Shown here piece by piece: positions 35,141-45,036 of a stretch of DNA of 64,000 nt. The position numbers were made by a program, and so were the translations under genes. The stretch lies in the NCBI RefSeq assembly GCF_026344005.1, contig NZ_JAPKNH010000004.1:62001-126000 (forward strand), given 5' to 3'. This DNA is from Kaistia terrae. GTDB lineage: Bacteria; Pseudomonadota; Alphaproteobacteria; Rhizobiales; Kaistiaceae. The notes under the pieces were generated by a model, which made no database searches, was not told the origin of the DNA, and was given only the letters and a program-made list of their open reading frames with translations. Numbering within the stretch: the stretch's first letter is position 1; each line of letters opens with the position of its first letter.

Positions 35141-35962
35141 ATGAGACGCGGCGGTTCCTGGTTCAATGTCACGGCGATCACGCTCGGTTTCGCCTTTCTC
35201 TATCTGCCGATCGTGCTGCTGGTCGTCTATTCGTTCAACGCCTCCAAGCTGGTGACGGTCTGGGGCGGGTTTTCGACCAAGTGGTATGTATCGCTCCTGA
35301 GCAATCAGGGCCTGCTCGACGCCGCCTGGGTGACCATCCGCGTCGCGCTGCTTTCGGCGACGCTGGCGACCGTGCTTGGCACGCTGGCGGCGATCGCGCT
35401 GGTGCGCTTCGGACGGTTTCCAGGCGGCACGCTGTTCTCCGGCATGGTCTACGCGCCGCTCGTCATGCCCGAGGTCATTACCGGCCTCGCCATGCTGCTG
35501 CTCTTCGTCGCCATCGGCTTCGCCCGGGGGTTCTGGACGCTGACACTGGCGCACATCACCTTCTCCATGTGCTTCGTCGCCGTGGTCGTGCAATCGCGGC
35601 TGGTCACCTTCGATCGCAGTCTGGAGGAAGCGGCGCTGGATCTCGGCTGCCCGCCTTTCCGCACCTTCTTCACCATCACGCTGCCGCTGATCCTGCCGGC
35701 CGTTGTCGCCGGATGGATGCTTGCCTTCACCCTGTCGCTCGACGATCTGGTGATCTCGAGCTTCACCACGGGGCCGGGCGCCACGACGCTGCCGATGAAG
35801 ATCTACAGCCAGGTTCGTCTCGGCGTGACGCCGGAAATCAATGCGATCTGTACGATCCTGATCGCCATCGTCGCGACCGGCGTCATCATCGCCTCGATTG
35901 TCACCAAGCGCCGCGAAGTCGAACGGCAGCGCGCGGAACGACTGGCCATCCAGGGCGTTTGA
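35141..35962 (+). CDS. potI: Polyamine ABC transporter permease
   Basis: A 273-residue permease with six membrane segments and the coupling loop DRSLEEAALDLGCPPFRTFF. YSFNASKLVTVWGGFSTKWY at the N-terminal side is a PotI/PotC signature. The ATG at 35141 is preceded by GGGAG; the frame is open 13 codons further. Last gene of the potFGHI operon, 78 bases after potH. Confidence 0.94.
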   Translation: MRRGGSWFNVTAITLGFAFLYLPIVLLVVYSFNASKLVTVWGGFSTKWYVSLLSNQGLLDAAWVTIRVALLSATLATVLGTLAAIALVRFGRFPGGTLFSGMVYAPLVMPEVITGLAMLLLFVAIGFARGFWTLTLAHITFSMCFVAVVVQSRLVTFDRSLEEAALDLGCPPFRTFFTITLPLILPAVVAGWMLAFTLSLDDLVISSFTTGPGATTLPMKIYSQVRLGVTPEINAICTILIAIVATGVIIASIVTKRREVERQRAERLAIQGV

Positions 35963-35980
35963 TAGGGGTGAAACAAAAAT

Positions 35981-36020
35981 TATCCGGGTAATATTGACGA
36001 TGCTGATTATATCCGGGTAA
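35981..36020. promoter_or_regulatory. Tandem near-palindromic operator candidate before DUF2239
   Basis: TATCCGGGTAA occurs twice, at 35981-35991 and 36010-36020, 29 bases apart (close to three helical turns). With its preceding base each copy is a near-palindrome around CCGG (TTATCCGGGTAA in the first). Both lie within 70 bases of the downstream start, in AT-rich surroundings. I do not recognise the regulator. Confidence 0.55.
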
Positions 36021-36050
36021 AATGCGCGTCTGTTTGAAAAGGACGTGACG

Positions 36051-36659
36051 ATGAGTCTGCCCCAGCAAATCTACTGCACCGCGTTCCAGGGCATCCGTCG
36101 CATCGCGACGGGGCTGCTGCCGGATGTCGCGCTGAAAACCAAGCAGGCGCTCGAGCAGGGCGGCGAGCCGGTTCTGCTGTTCGACGACGAGACCAGCCGT
36201 CCGATCGAGGTCGATTTTCGCGGCTCGTATGACGATGTGCTCTCCCGGCTCTCGGACGGCACGCCTCTGGCTCCGGCCGCACCGGTCGAGCCGGCGGAAG
36301 AAGCGGCGCCGCGCGGCCCCGGTCGACCCAAGCTCGGCGTCGTGGCGCGCGAGGTCACGCTGTTGCCCCGGCATTGGGAATGGTTGAACGGCCAGCCGGG
36401 CGGGGCGTCCGTCGCGCTGCGAACACTGGTCGAGGAAGCCCGCCGGGTGCATGAGGGTCGCGACCGGGCCAGGCGCGCGCAGGAATCGACGCTGCGTTTC
36501 ATGACCGCGATGGCAGGCGACCAGCCGGGCTATGAGGAGGCCAGTCGCGCCCTGTTCGCCGGCGATGGCGCGCGCTTCCGCCAGATGATCGACAACTGGC
36601 CCGTCGATATCAAGGAACATACCGGCAAGCTCGCTGGTCCCGCCTTCGAAGAGGCCTGA
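36051..36659 (+). CDS. DUF2239 family protein
   Basis: A 202-residue soluble protein matching DUF2239 (SLPQQIYCTAFQGIRRIATG; PIEVDFRGS; GPGRPKLGVVAREVTLLPRHWEWL). The central GRPKLGVVAREVTLLPRHWEWLNGQPGGASVALRTLVEEAR looks like a ribbon-helix-helix or similar small DNA-binding segment, in a region rich in Arg and Glu. ATG at 36051 is chosen because AAAAGGA lies 7 bases upstream; a GTG at 36045 is too close. Function unknown; possible autoregulation through the tandem sites upstream is speculative. Confidence 0.75.
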   Translation: MSLPQQIYCTAFQGIRRIATGLLPDVALKTKQALEQGGEPVLLFDDETSRPIEVDFRGSYDDVLSRLSDGTPLAPAAPVEPAEEAAPRGPGRPKLGVVAREVTLLPRHWEWLNGQPGGASVALRTLVEEARRVHEGRDRARRAQESTLRFMTAMAGDQPGYEEASRALFAGDGARFRQMIDNWPVDIKEHTGKLAGPAFEEA

Positions 36660-36737
36660 TCCGTCGAGTCTTGTCTCGTCGCGGCTTCTTCACGCGAACC
36701 GCCGCGCATTTCGTCCGAGAAAGTTCGGAGATCATCG

Positions 36738-38084
36738 ATGTCCCTGCCGCCGCTCTGGAGGACCTTCCTCGTCTTCCTCGGGCCGATGATCCTGAGCAAC
36801 ATTCTCCAGGCTCTGTCGGGCACCCTCAACAACATCTATCTGGGCCAGATGCTGGGCGTCGGCGCGCTTGCTGCCGTTGCCGCCTTCTTCCCGATCCTGT
36901 TCCTGTTCATCTCCTTCTCGATTGGGCTGGGCGCGGGCGCTTCCGTGCTGATCGGCCAGGCCTATGGCGCGCAGAAGCTGGAGACGGTGAAGGCGGTGGC
37001 CGGCACAACGCTGACCATGGCGTTCCTGTTCGGCCTGGTGGTGGCGATCTTCGGCGGCGCTTTCACCGCGCCCCTGCTGAAGGCGGTCGGGACGCCGGCC
37101 GATATTCTGCCCGACGCCATCGCCTATGCCCGCATCATGCTGATCGCGATGCCGGGGCTGTTCATCTTCCTGCTGATGACGTCGATGATGCGCGGCGTCG
37201 GCGACACGGTGACACCGCTCTATGCGCTCACCCTTTCCACGGTTACCGGCTTGATCCTGACACCGGCGCTGATCAAGGGCTGGTTCGGCCTGCCACAGTT
37301 CGGCATCGTCAGCGGCGCCTATGCCTCGATTGTTTCGTTCCTGGTCGCGCTGGTCTGGCTGTTCTTCTACATGCGCCGCCGCAAGCACCCGCTGGCGCCT
37401 GACGCCGTGCTGATCCGGCATCTGCGCATTGACTGGAAGCTGCTGCGTTCGGTGCTGAAGATCGGCATTCCCTCGGGCGTACAGTTGATCCTCGTCTCGG
37501 TGGCCGAAATCGCCGTGCTGGCGTTGGTGAACTCGTTCGGCTCGGATGCGACGGCGGCCTATGGCACCGTCAACATGGTGGTCAACTACGTGCAGTTTCC
37601 GGCGATCTCGATTGCCATCACGACGTCGATCCTGGGCGCGCAGGCGATCGGCGCCGGTCGCCAGGCGACGCTGGGCGTGATCACCCGCACCGGTATCCTG
37701 CTGAGCCTGATGATAACCGGGGGCCTGGTCGCGATCTGCTATCTGTTCTCGCGCACCTTGATCGGCTTCTTCATCACCAGCGATCCGGTGATCGAACTGG
37801 CGCAGACGCTGCTGCACATCGTGCTCTGGGGCTATATCATCTTCGGCGTTTCGAGCGTGCTGGCCGGCGTCATGCGGGCCAGCGGCACGGTGCTGATGCC
37901 GACCGCGATCTCCGTCCTGGCGATCCTCGGCGTCGAGGTGCCGGTTGCCTATTGGCTGTCGGGACATTTCGGCATCAACGGCGTCTGGGCTGCCTATCCG
38001 ATCGCCTATATCGCCATGCTGGCCATGCAGGCGAGCTATTACCAGTTCGTCTGGCGCAGGAAGCCGATCAAGCGGATGGTCTGA
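36738..38084 (+). CDS. MATE family multidrug efflux transporter
   Basis: A 448-residue inner-membrane antiporter with about twelve hydrophobic segments in two similar halves. N-terminal FLVFLGPMILSNILQALSGT and the middle SVLKIGIPSGVQLILVSVAE are typical for the NorM/DinF superfamily. Exports cationic drugs in exchange for Na+ or H+; substrate unknown. GGAG lies upstream of the ATG. Convergent with the AsmA gene, 10 bases apart. Confidence 0.92.
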   Translation: MSLPPLWRTFLVFLGPMILSNILQALSGTLNNIYLGQMLGVGALAAVAAFFPILFLFISFSIGLGAGASVLIGQAYGAQKLETVKAVAGTTLTMAFLFGLVVAIFGGAFTAPLLKAVGTPADILPDAIAYARIMLIAMPGLFIFLLMTSMMRGVGDTVTPLYALTLSTVTGLILTPALIKGWFGLPQFGIVSGAYASIVSFLVALVWLFFYMRRRKHPLAPDAVLIRHLRIDWKLLRSVLKIGIPSGVQLILVSVAEIAVLALVNSFGSDATAAYGTVNMVVNYVQFPAISIAITTSILGAQAIGAGRQATLGVITRTGILLSLMITGGLVAICYLFSRTLIGFFITSDPVIELAQTLLHIVLWGYIIFGVSSVLAGVMRASGTVLMPTAISVLAILGVEVPVAYWLSGHFGINGVWAAYPIAYIAMLAMQASYYQFVWRRKPIKRMV

Positions 38085-38094
38085 GGCCGCCGTT

Positions 38095-39903
38095 CTACGG
38101 CAGCAGGGAGCGGGCGAAGCTCCGGATCGGGCCGACGGCCGGAACGGCGTCCTGCTGGCTGCGGCGCGAAAGGCCGCTGAAGTCCGGCACCAGCGTCGGG
38201 TGTTGCCAATTGCCACCAATGATGAAGGGGACGTGGACCGGCGTGCTGGTCGTGCCGCTGGCCCGGTCGATCTTCAGCTCGCCGCGTGCGCTCAGCGTCG
38301 GGGATTGCAGCGGCGCTTCGCCGGACAGCGTGATCGTGTAGCCCGACCCCGTCACGAGGATCGATGGCGCCGCGATCCGGTCGGCGTCGATGGTGAAGGT
38401 GCCGTCGGCCTGGCGGAATTTCGTCGAGCCGCCGAGCAGGTTGCCGCTCATCGTGCCGTCCGACGTGATCGCTTGTGAAAGGGCGCCAATGTTGACGCCG
38501 TCGAAGGTGCCGTCGGCGATCGTCGCCTTGCCGCTGCCGGAGAGCGAGCCAATCAACCCGTTCCAGTTGGTGCCATGCGCCGACAGGCTGACCGTGCCGG
38601 AGCCGATGCCGTCGATCTGGCCGATGCCGAACAGGTCGGAGAGTGCGGCGCGCACGGGCAGGCCGTCGATGCGGCCCTGCAGCGAGCCCGAGGCCGCTTC
38701 GTCCCGCAGCGAGGCCGAGAGGCTGGCGGAAAGGCGGCCGCCATAGAGCTGGGCCTCGCCGACCGAAAGATCCAGCCGCTCGTCGCGGATCGTGGCCGAT
38801 GCCGCCGTGCGCCCGAGCCGGGCGCTGCCAAGCAGCACCTGGGCTGCCGAGATGCGCAGGTCGAGATCGTTGCTGTCGAGACCGGCGAGCGGCAAGGGCA
38901 GGTCGGGCGTGGCGCGCGCCTCCGCGACAAGGCTGGCCAGCGCCTCGGCATAGGCGGAAAGATCGAGGCTTTCGAAGGCAAGCGTGCCTTGGACGGACGG
39001 CCGGTGGCCGGTGAAGTCAATCGATAGCGCGCCTTCGCTCTCATTGCCATCGACGCTGATCTTGGCGTCGGCGAAGGTCAGGGTGTTGGACGCGAGGCTG
39101 GCATGGGATTCGATTGAAGCGCTGCCCAGTGTCGAGCCTTCGCCCATCGGCATGTCGAAGATGCCGGCGAGACGACGGATCGAGGGCGTCGTGACGGTCA
39201 GCTCGCCTTCGCCCTGCAACTGGATGAGATTGGCGACCGTGCCGGTAAACGAGGCGCGCAGCGGCGTCGAGGCAATGGCGAAGCGCAGCGCCGTCTCGCG
39301 GCCGCTGACGAGATCGAGCGGCGCGCCGATCGAGCCGTTGAAATCAAACGCCTCGCTCTGCCAGGTCGCGCTGCCCTTGATGCTGGCGGTGGCCGCGGGA
39401 TCCGGCCAGTCCAGCCGGGCATCGACACCGGTCAGCAGCAACTCTTTCCGGTCCTGGCCGACATAATGCAGGGTTCCCGAGCGGATGACGAGGCGTCCGA
39501 GTTCTGAATCGCCGCGCAGCGCCCGCGGCAGCGTCCAGTTCGGCTGGCCCTTTGCATTGACCCCGAAGCGGAACACCGGCTTGTCGAGTTCCAGCACCGA
39601 GGGGCGGACGCGCCCGATAATCAGCGGCAGGAATCCGAGCTCCGCCGAAAGCGACTCCATCTCGACGAGCGGCTGCGGGTCCTTGTCCGAGCTGATGCGG
39701 ACCTTGGCGAAGGTGACGGTCGGATAGGGGTTGAAGGCGACGGTCGGCGTGCCCTCATAGGTAAGCGCGCGTCCGCTCCAGCCCGCAACTTCGCGCGTGA
39801 GCGATCGGCGGACGGCTTCGATGGTGACCAACTGGGGCGCCAGAAGGACAAAAGCGCCGCAAAGAATCAGAATCACTGCGAGGGCGGATAGGATTTTTTT
39901 CAT
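38095..39903 (-). CDS. AsmA family protein
   Basis: A 602-residue envelope protein with one N-terminal membrane anchor (ILSALAVILILCGAFVLLAP) and a large periplasmic part rich in beta-structure. N-terminal AsmA region: RSLTREVAGWSGRALTYEGT and ELGFLPLIIGRVRPSVLELD; C-terminal AsmA_2-like part: GNLLGGSTKFRQADGTFTID. AsmA-like proteins are implicated in lipid transport between membranes and outer-membrane assembly. The protein is shorter than TamB/YhdP types. Divergent from acetoacetyl-CoA synthetase. Confidence 0.87.
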   Translation of the reverse strand: MKKILSALAVILILCGAFVLLAPQLVTIEAVRRSLTREVAGWSGRALTYEGTPTVAFNPYPTVTFAKVRISSDKDPQPLVEMESLSAELGFLPLIIGRVRPSVLELDKPVFRFGVNAKGQPNWTLPRALRGDSELGRLVIRSGTLHYVGQDRKELLLTGVDARLDWPDPAATASIKGSATWQSEAFDFNGSIGAPLDLVSGRETALRFAIASTPLRASFTGTVANLIQLQGEGELTVTTPSIRRLAGIFDMPMGEGSTLGSASIESHASLASNTLTFADAKISVDGNESEGALSIDFTGHRPSVQGTLAFESLDLSAYAEALASLVAEARATPDLPLPLAGLDSNDLDLRISAAQVLLGSARLGRTAASATIRDERLDLSVGEAQLYGGRLSASLSASLRDEAASGSLQGRIDGLPVRAALSDLFGIGQIDGIGSGTVSLSAHGTNWNGLIGSLSGSGKATIADGTFDGVNIGALSQAITSDGTMSGNLLGGSTKFRQADGTFTIDADRIAAPSILVTGSGYTITLSGEAPLQSPTLSARGELKIDRASGTTSTPVHVPFIIGGNWQHPTLVPDFSGLSRRSQQDAVPAVGPIRSFARSLLP

Positions 39904-40109
39904 GTCACCCGGTGACGGTTGCCCCTAACGTATCGGCAGGTGCCACGACCGAATGGTTCCCCGATAGGCAGAATTCCGTTATTTCGCAAGGCTTTTCTCG
40001 TCAAAGCCGGCAAGGTTTCCCGCGTGACTTGGCGGCAGGCTGCGGATATCCATGGCACGTCAGCGCATTTTTGCCGCACTGCAACCTTTTCGGAGAGGCC
40101 GTTTCCGTC

Positions 40110-42086
40110 ATGACGCCTGCGATCGCTTCGTTCCCTTCCGAGCAGCCCTTGTGGACGCCGTCAGCGGCGCGTCTCGCCGATCATCCGATGACGCATTTTC
40201 GCGCAGCGGCGGCGGAACGGTCCGGATTGTCGCTTCCTGACCATGATGCCTTGCATCGGTGGTCGATCGACGACCGGGCGACGTTCTGGGATCTGGTCTG
40301 GGATTTTTGCGGTGTCGAAGGCGACAAGGGCGAGCGGCTGCTGATCGATGGCGACCGCATGCCGGGGGCGCAGTTCTTTCCCGATGCGACGCTGAATTTC
40401 GCCGAAAACCTGCTCAAGGTTTCGGGCGATGACGACGCGCTCGTCTTCTGGGGCGAAGAGCGGGTCAAGCGACGGCTAAGCTGGGACGAACTTCACGCGC
40501 TCGTCTCCCGGCTGCAGCAGGCACTGGAAGCTGCCGGCGTCAAGGCTGGCGACCGCGTCGCCGCCATGATGCCCAACATGCCGGAAACGATTGCCGCCAT
40601 GCTGGCGACCGCCTCGATTGGCGCTGTGTGGTCGTCCTGCTCGCCGGATTTCGGCCCGAATGGTGTTCTCGATCGCTTCGGCCAGATCGAACCGACCGTC
40701 TTCTTCGCCTGCGACGGCTATTACTATGGCGGCAAGACCATCGATATCGCGGCGAAACTGGCCGAGATCGTGCCGGGTCTGCCGACGGTGCGAAAAACCG
40801 TCATCGTGCCCTATATCGGCACGGCGGAAGCGACGGCGTCGACGCTGGCCAACGGCGTTTCGCTCGACGGCTTCTTTTCGCCCTTTTTGGCGCGGCCGGT
40901 CGAGTTCGCCGCCATGCCCTTCGCCCATCCGCTCTACATCCTGTTTTCGTCGGGGACGACGGGCGTGCCGAAATGCATCGTCCATTCGGCCGGCGGCACG
41001 CTGTTGCAGCATCTGAAGGAGATCCATCTCCATTCCGGCATCGGCGAGGAAGACCGGCTTTTCTATTTCAGTACCTGCGGCTGGATGATGTGGAACTGGC
41101 TCGCTTCCGGCCTCGCCACCGGCGCGACTCTGCTGCTCTATGATGGCTCGCCCTTTCATCCGAACGGCAACATCCTGTTCGACTATGCCGATGCCGAGCA
41201 GATGACCTTCTTCGGCACCTCGGCCAAGTTCATTGATGCTCTCCACAAGTCCGGCCTGAAGCCGATCGAGACGCATGATCTGGGCTCGCTGAAGATGATG
41301 AGCTCGACCGGCTCGCCGCTGGCGCCGGAAAGCTTTTCCTTCGTCTATGAGAGCATCAAGCACGACATCCATCTCGCTTCGATCTCCGGCGGCACCGACA
41401 TCGTTTCCTGCTTCGTGCTCGGCATTCCGGGCAAGCCGGTCTGGAAGGGCGAGATCCAGGGACCGGGCCTCGGCCTTGCCGTCGATGTCTGGGACGAGGA
41501 CGGCAAGTCGCTCGCCAGCGGCAAGGGCGAGCTGGTCTGCTGCAAGGCGTTCCCCGCCATGCCGATCGGCTTTTTCAAAGATGCGGACGGCAGCCGCTAT
41601 CACGCGGCCTATTTCGACCGCTTCGACAATGTCTGGTGCCATGGCGATTTTGCCGAATGGACGGCGCATGGCGGGCTGATCATCCATGGCCGTTCGGATG
41701 CGACGCTCAATCCCGGTGGCGTGCGCATCGGCACCGCCGAGATCTACAACCAGGTTGAACAGGTTGCCGACGTGCTGGAGGCGCTGGCCATCGGCCAGGA
41801 TTGGGACAGCGACGTTCGTGTGGTGCTGTTCGTGCGCCTGCGCGAGGGCGTGGCTCTCGATGCGGCGCTGGAAAAACAGATCCGTGACAAGATCCGCACC
41901 GGCGCTTCGCCGCGCCATGTTCCGGCGAAGATCATCGCCGTCACCGACATACCGCGCACAAAGTCCGGCAAGATCGTCGAACTGGCGGTGCGCGAGATCG
42001 TGCATGGCCGTCCGGTGAAAAACCAGGAAGCGCTGGCAAACCCGGAAGCGTTGGCGCTGTTCCGCGATTTGCCTGAGTTGGCGTGA
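40110..42086 (+). CDS. Acetoacetyl-CoA synthetase
   Basis: A 658-residue adenylate-forming enzyme activating acetoacetate, linked to ketone-body or polyhydroxybutyrate reuse. AMP-binding signature YILFSSGTTGVPKCIVHSAG; GGTDIVSCF; C-terminal lysine in RTKSGKIVELAVREIVHGR. Full-length similarity features (WSIDDRATFWDLVWDFCGVE; RMPGAQFFPDATLNFAENLL) distinguish it from acetyl-CoA synthetase. The ATG at 40110 with GGAGAGG upstream gives the family length; the frame is open 66 codons earlier but without similarity. Confidence 0.93.
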   Translation: MTPAIASFPSEQPLWTPSAARLADHPMTHFRAAAAERSGLSLPDHDALHRWSIDDRATFWDLVWDFCGVEGDKGERLLIDGDRMPGAQFFPDATLNFAENLLKVSGDDDALVFWGEERVKRRLSWDELHALVSRLQQALEAAGVKAGDRVAAMMPNMPETIAAMLATASIGAVWSSCSPDFGPNGVLDRFGQIEPTVFFACDGYYYGGKTIDIAAKLAEIVPGLPTVRKTVIVPYIGTAEATASTLANGVSLDGFFSPFLARPVEFAAMPFAHPLYILFSSGTTGVPKCIVHSAGGTLLQHLKEIHLHSGIGEEDRLFYFSTCGWMMWNWLASGLATGATLLLYDGSPFHPNGNILFDYADAEQMTFFGTSAKFIDALHKSGLKPIETHDLGSLKMMSSTGSPLAPESFSFVYESIKHDIHLASISGGTDIVSCFVLGIPGKPVWKGEIQGPGLGLAVDVWDEDGKSLASGKGELVCCKAFPAMPIGFFKDADGSRYHAAYFDRFDNVWCHGDFAEWTAHGGLIIHGRSDATLNPGGVRIGTAEIYNQVEQVADVLEALAIGQDWDSDVRVVLFVRLREGVALDAALEKQIRDKIRTGASPRHVPAKIIAVTDIPRTKSGKIVELAVREIVHGRPVKNQEALANPEALALFRDLPELA

Positions 42087-42127
42087 GGGGGGCGGTCGCT
42101 CCAGGAGCAGCGACTGCCACCCACTGT

Positions 42128-42227
42128 CCGTCATCCTCGCGTAGGCGAGGATCCATGCAGCCGTGGTTTAGGGAGTCTCGCACTTCAACCCGGCTGAATG
42201 GATCCCGGGTCTTCGCCCGGGATGACG
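42128..42227. repeat. Palindromic intergenic element, GTCATCC family, copy 2
   Basis: 100 bases between acetoacetyl-CoA synthetase and xseA. Left arm hairpin CCTCGC-GTAG-GCGAGG, right arm CCCGGG-TCTTCG-CCCGGG, joined to GGATCCAT and ATGGATCC and framed by CCGTCATCC ... GGATGACG. May serve both converging genes as a terminator. Confidence 0.85.
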
Positions 42228-42327
42228 CCGAGTTTGGGGCTGGCCGCGGCGCTTCGGTGCCACGACAAGCCGCCCTTTTGATAGTTTCGACCTTCACGTC
42301 TCCCGTTGGGGAGTGGATTCGTCCGAA

Positions 42328-43878
42328 CTAGAACAGGCTCTCCTGCGTCGACGGCTTGGGCTTGGCGGCCTTTTTCGGACGGGGTTCGGCAGCGCCGCCG
42401 GCGGCAATCGCGCCGATCTTGCCGTCCTGGAACTCGATCGTCAGCGCGTCGCCGCTGGCAACCTTCGAGGCCGTGCGCACGGTCTTGCCCTCGGCATCCG
42501 TCACCAGCGCGAAGCCGCGCGCCAGGACGCTACGATAGGAGAGTGTTTCGGCCAGCCGCCAGGCGCGGTCGAGCCGGTCTCGGTTCTTCTCGACGATGCG
42601 GATGAAGGCGCGATTGCCCCGGCTGTCGATCTCGGTGATCTGTACCGCGCCGCGCGAAAGCCGTTGCGCGATAGGCTCGATGCGGAGGCGGCCGGCGATG
42701 CGGGCAAAGCCGGCGCGCTTGCGCTCGGCATGAACCTCTAAGGCACGCCCCTGACGCTCGCCCAGTGCGTTCAAACGATCGCGGGCGCGAAGGGTAAGGC
42801 GGTCAAGCGAGGCGGGCGACAGTCGACCTGCGCTGCGCTCCAGCTTGCCGCGGTGCGCCAGCGTGTTGGCGCCGAGCGCGCGGCCGATCCGGGCGGCCAG
42901 TTCGTCAAAGGCGCGGCGCGGAATGGCGAGCAGATCGTCGAGGCGCGGCAGCGCACGAGTGGCGGCGCGAAGCTCGCGGCGGCGGCCTTCGACATGGCGC
43001 AGCATCGCGCCATCAAGCCTGCGGCCGAGATCGCCGACCGAGCCGATCAGTTCCGAACGAACCGGCACGGCCATTTCGGCAGCACCCGTCGGCGTTGGCG
43101 CGCGCAGATCCGAGACGAAATCGATCAGCGTCGTGTCGGTCTCGTGGCCGACGGCGGAGATCAGCGGGATCGTCGAGGCGGCGACGGCGCGCACGACGAT
43201 TTCCTCGTTAAAGCCCCACAGGTCCTCGAGGCTGCCACCACCGCGTGCAACAATCAGCAAATCGGGGCGCGGGATGGCGCCGCCGGGCGTCAGCGCGTTG
43301 AAGCCGGCGATGGCCGCGGCCACTTCGGCGGCCGAGGTTTCGCCCTGCACGCGCACCGGCCAGACCAAAACCTGGACCGGAAAACGGTCGGCGAGGCGGT
43401 GCAGGATGTCGCGGATGACCGCGCCGGTCGGCGAGGTGACGACGCCGATGACGCGCGGCAGATAGGGGATCGGCCGCTTGCGGTCGGAATCGAACACGCC
43501 TTCGGCGGCCAGCTTGCGGCGGCGTTCCTCAAGCAGCGCCATCAGCGCGCCGACACCGGCAGGCTCCAGCGACTCGATGACGATCTGGTACTTTGAAGAG
43601 CCCGGGAAGGTGGTCAGCTTGCCGGTGGCGATGACCTCCATGCCCTCTTCTGGCCGGAAACGCAGCTTGCCAAAACTTCCCTTCCAGATCACCGCCTCGA
43701 TCTTCGAGCGATCGTCCTTCAGCGCGAAATAGGCGTGGCCAGAGGAGTGCGGCCCGCGATAGCCCGAAATCTCGCCGCGCACGCGCACGAAGCCGAAAGC
43801 GTCCTCGACGGTGCGCTTCAGCGCCATCGAGATTTCGGAGACGGAGTATTCGCCGGCGTTGTGGACGGGATCGGTCAA
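42328..43878 (-). CDS. xseA: Exodeoxyribonuclease VII large subunit
   Basis: A 516-residue nuclease subunit degrading single-stranded DNA, with XseB (not in the window). N-terminal OB-fold ([37 protein letters not shown]) and catalytic domain ([59 protein letters not shown]). A long Arg/Ala-rich helical segment follows. The start codon is TTG at 43878; no ATG is available without losing the conserved N-terminus. A Lys/Pro-rich tail ends the protein. Confidence 0.94.
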   Translation of the reverse strand: MTDPVHNAGEYSVSEISMALKRTVEDAFGFVRVRGEISGYRGPHSSGHAYFALKDDRSKIEAVIWKGSFGKLRFRPEEGMEVIATGKLTTFPGSSKYQIVIESLEPAGVGALMALLEERRRKLAAEGVFDSDRKRPIPYLPRVIGVVTSPTGAVIRDILHRLADRFPVQVLVWPVRVQGETSAAEVAAAIAGFNALTPGGAIPRPDLLIVARGGGSLEDLWGFNEEIVVRAVAASTIPLISAVGHETDTTLIDFVSDLRAPTPTGAAEMAVPVRSELIGSVGDLGRRLDGAMLRHVEGRRRELRAATRALPRLDDLLAIPRRAFDELAARIGRALGANTLAHRGKLERSAGRLSPASLDRLTLRARDRLNALGERQGRALEVHAERKRAGFARIAGRLRIEPIAQRLSRGAVQITEIDSRGNRAFIRIVEKNRDRLDRAWRLAETLSYRSVLARGFALVTDAEGKTVRTASKVASGDALTIEFQDGKIGAIAAGGAAEPRPKKAAKPKPSTQESLF

Positions 43879-44015
43879 GAAGTCGCGGCCTTGCTTGATT
43901 CCGCACGATGGCGGCGGGAGGGCGATCCGCCCTGAATGCCCCCGTCCTCCGCGCCGGTCAAGCCGGGCGACGACGCCACCTTGCGGCGCGACGGCGCTTT
44001 GCGTAATCGAAGCGT

Positions 44016-44771
44016 ATGTCCCGCTATGATTTCTCCACCCAACGCCTGTTCATCGACGCCCCGCTTAACGAGGGCGCCCGCATCGTCATGGACAAGGGCC
44101 AGACCAATTATCTGGTCAATGTGCTCCGCATGCGCGAGGGCGACCCGGTCTTGATCTTCAATGGCCGCGACGGCGAGTGGCAGGCCACCCTGGCCGAGGC
44201 CGGTCGCAAGGGCGCGGTGCTGACGGCGGATGCGCTGTCGCGCGAGCAGACGCCGGCTTCGTCGCTGCATTACCTGTTCGCGCCGATCAAGCAGGCGCGG
44301 CTGGACTATATGGTGCAGAAGGCGGTCGAGATGGGCGTTGGTCATATCCGCCCCGTCATCACCCGCCGCACGCAAGTGGCGCGGCTGAACGACGACCGGC
44401 TGCGCGCCAACGCCATCGAGGCGGCGGAACAATGCGGCGTGCTGTCGATCCCCGAAATCGAAGCGCCGGAACAACTCGCAAGCCTGCTCGCCCGCTGGCC
44501 GAAGGATGAGCCGGAGCGGCGGATCATCTTTTGCGATGAGGACGAGACAGGCGCCGATCCGATCTCGATTCTTCGCGCGCTGCCCCGTGGACCACTTGCC
44601 GTACTGATCGGCCCGGAAGGCGGCTTCTCGCCGGAGGAACGCGAGACGCTGCACGCGCTGCCCTTCGTCACGGCGATCCCGCTCGGACCCCGGATCCTGC
44701 GCGCCGACACCGCTGCCGTGGCGGCGCTGGCGCTGGTACAGGCCGTTGCCGGCGACTGGGTCGAGAGCTGA
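44016..44771 (+). CDS. rsmE: 16S rRNA (uracil-1498-N3)-methyltransferase
   Basis: A 251-residue SPOUT methyltransferase acting on U1498 of 16S rRNA. N-terminal PUA-like domain ([40 protein letters not shown]) and C-terminal knotted domain with AdoMet-binding [14 protein letters not shown] and [18 protein letters not shown]. Divergent from xseA. Length is normal. Confidence 0.94.
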   Translation: MSRYDFSTQRLFIDAPLNEGARIVMDKGQTNYLVNVLRMREGDPVLIFNGRDGEWQATLAEAGRKGAVLTADALSREQTPASSLHYLFAPIKQARLDYMVQKAVEMGVGHIRPVITRRTQVARLNDDRLRANAIEAAEQCGVLSIPEIEAPEQLASLLARWPKDEPERRIIFCDEDETGADPISILRALPRGPLAVLIGPEGGFSPEERETLHALPFVTAIPLGPRILRADTAAVAALALVQAVAGDWVES

Positions 44772-44783
44772 CCGACTGCCGCC

Positions 44784-44819
44784 TGTATAGTTTTCTATAC
44801 ACAGTTCACGAAATCGTGA
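44784..44819. other. Two short perfect palindromes after rsmE
   Basis: TGTATAG-TTTT-CTATACA (44784-44801) and TCACGA-AA-TCGTGA (44806-44819) follow each other 12 bases after the rsmE stop. The first may be a weak terminator; the second looks more like a protein site. They lie at the start of the 265-base spacer ahead of the iron operon. Confidence 0.4.
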
Positions 44820-44898
44820 CTGGAAGGGTATGTGACAGTGATGCGTGGGGGGATCTTGCTCCGCCAAGAGAAGCGCGCGTCGTTTAGATTCATTCCAT

Positions 44899-44915
44899 AT
44901 TAGAACTCATCTAAT
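44899..44915. promoter_or_regulatory. Irr-box-like sequence before fbpA
   Basis: ATTAGAACTCATCTAAT is a 17-base sequence with perfect 6-base arms (ATTAGA/TCTAAT). It agrees with the rhizobial iron control element TTTAGAA-N3-TTCTAAA, as I recall it, at most positions. It lies 122 bases before the FbpA start in a markedly AT-rich patch (44881-44930), where a promoter is expected. Iron regulation is an inference. Confidence 0.5.
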
Positions 44916-45036
44916 CTATAGAATAAATCGAACGTGGCCGGTTGACCTCTATTCGCGATGATGGGATGGACCCAGCAGAAGTCGCCGATACATGACGGCG
45001 ACCAGGGTTCCGCCCCCTCAATGAACGGAGTTCACT

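Noticed and set aside
32990-35593. An 867-codon minus-strand open frame opposite potG-potH-potI
   Set aside because: Same cause: antisense shadow of well-supported genes, no recognisable fold.
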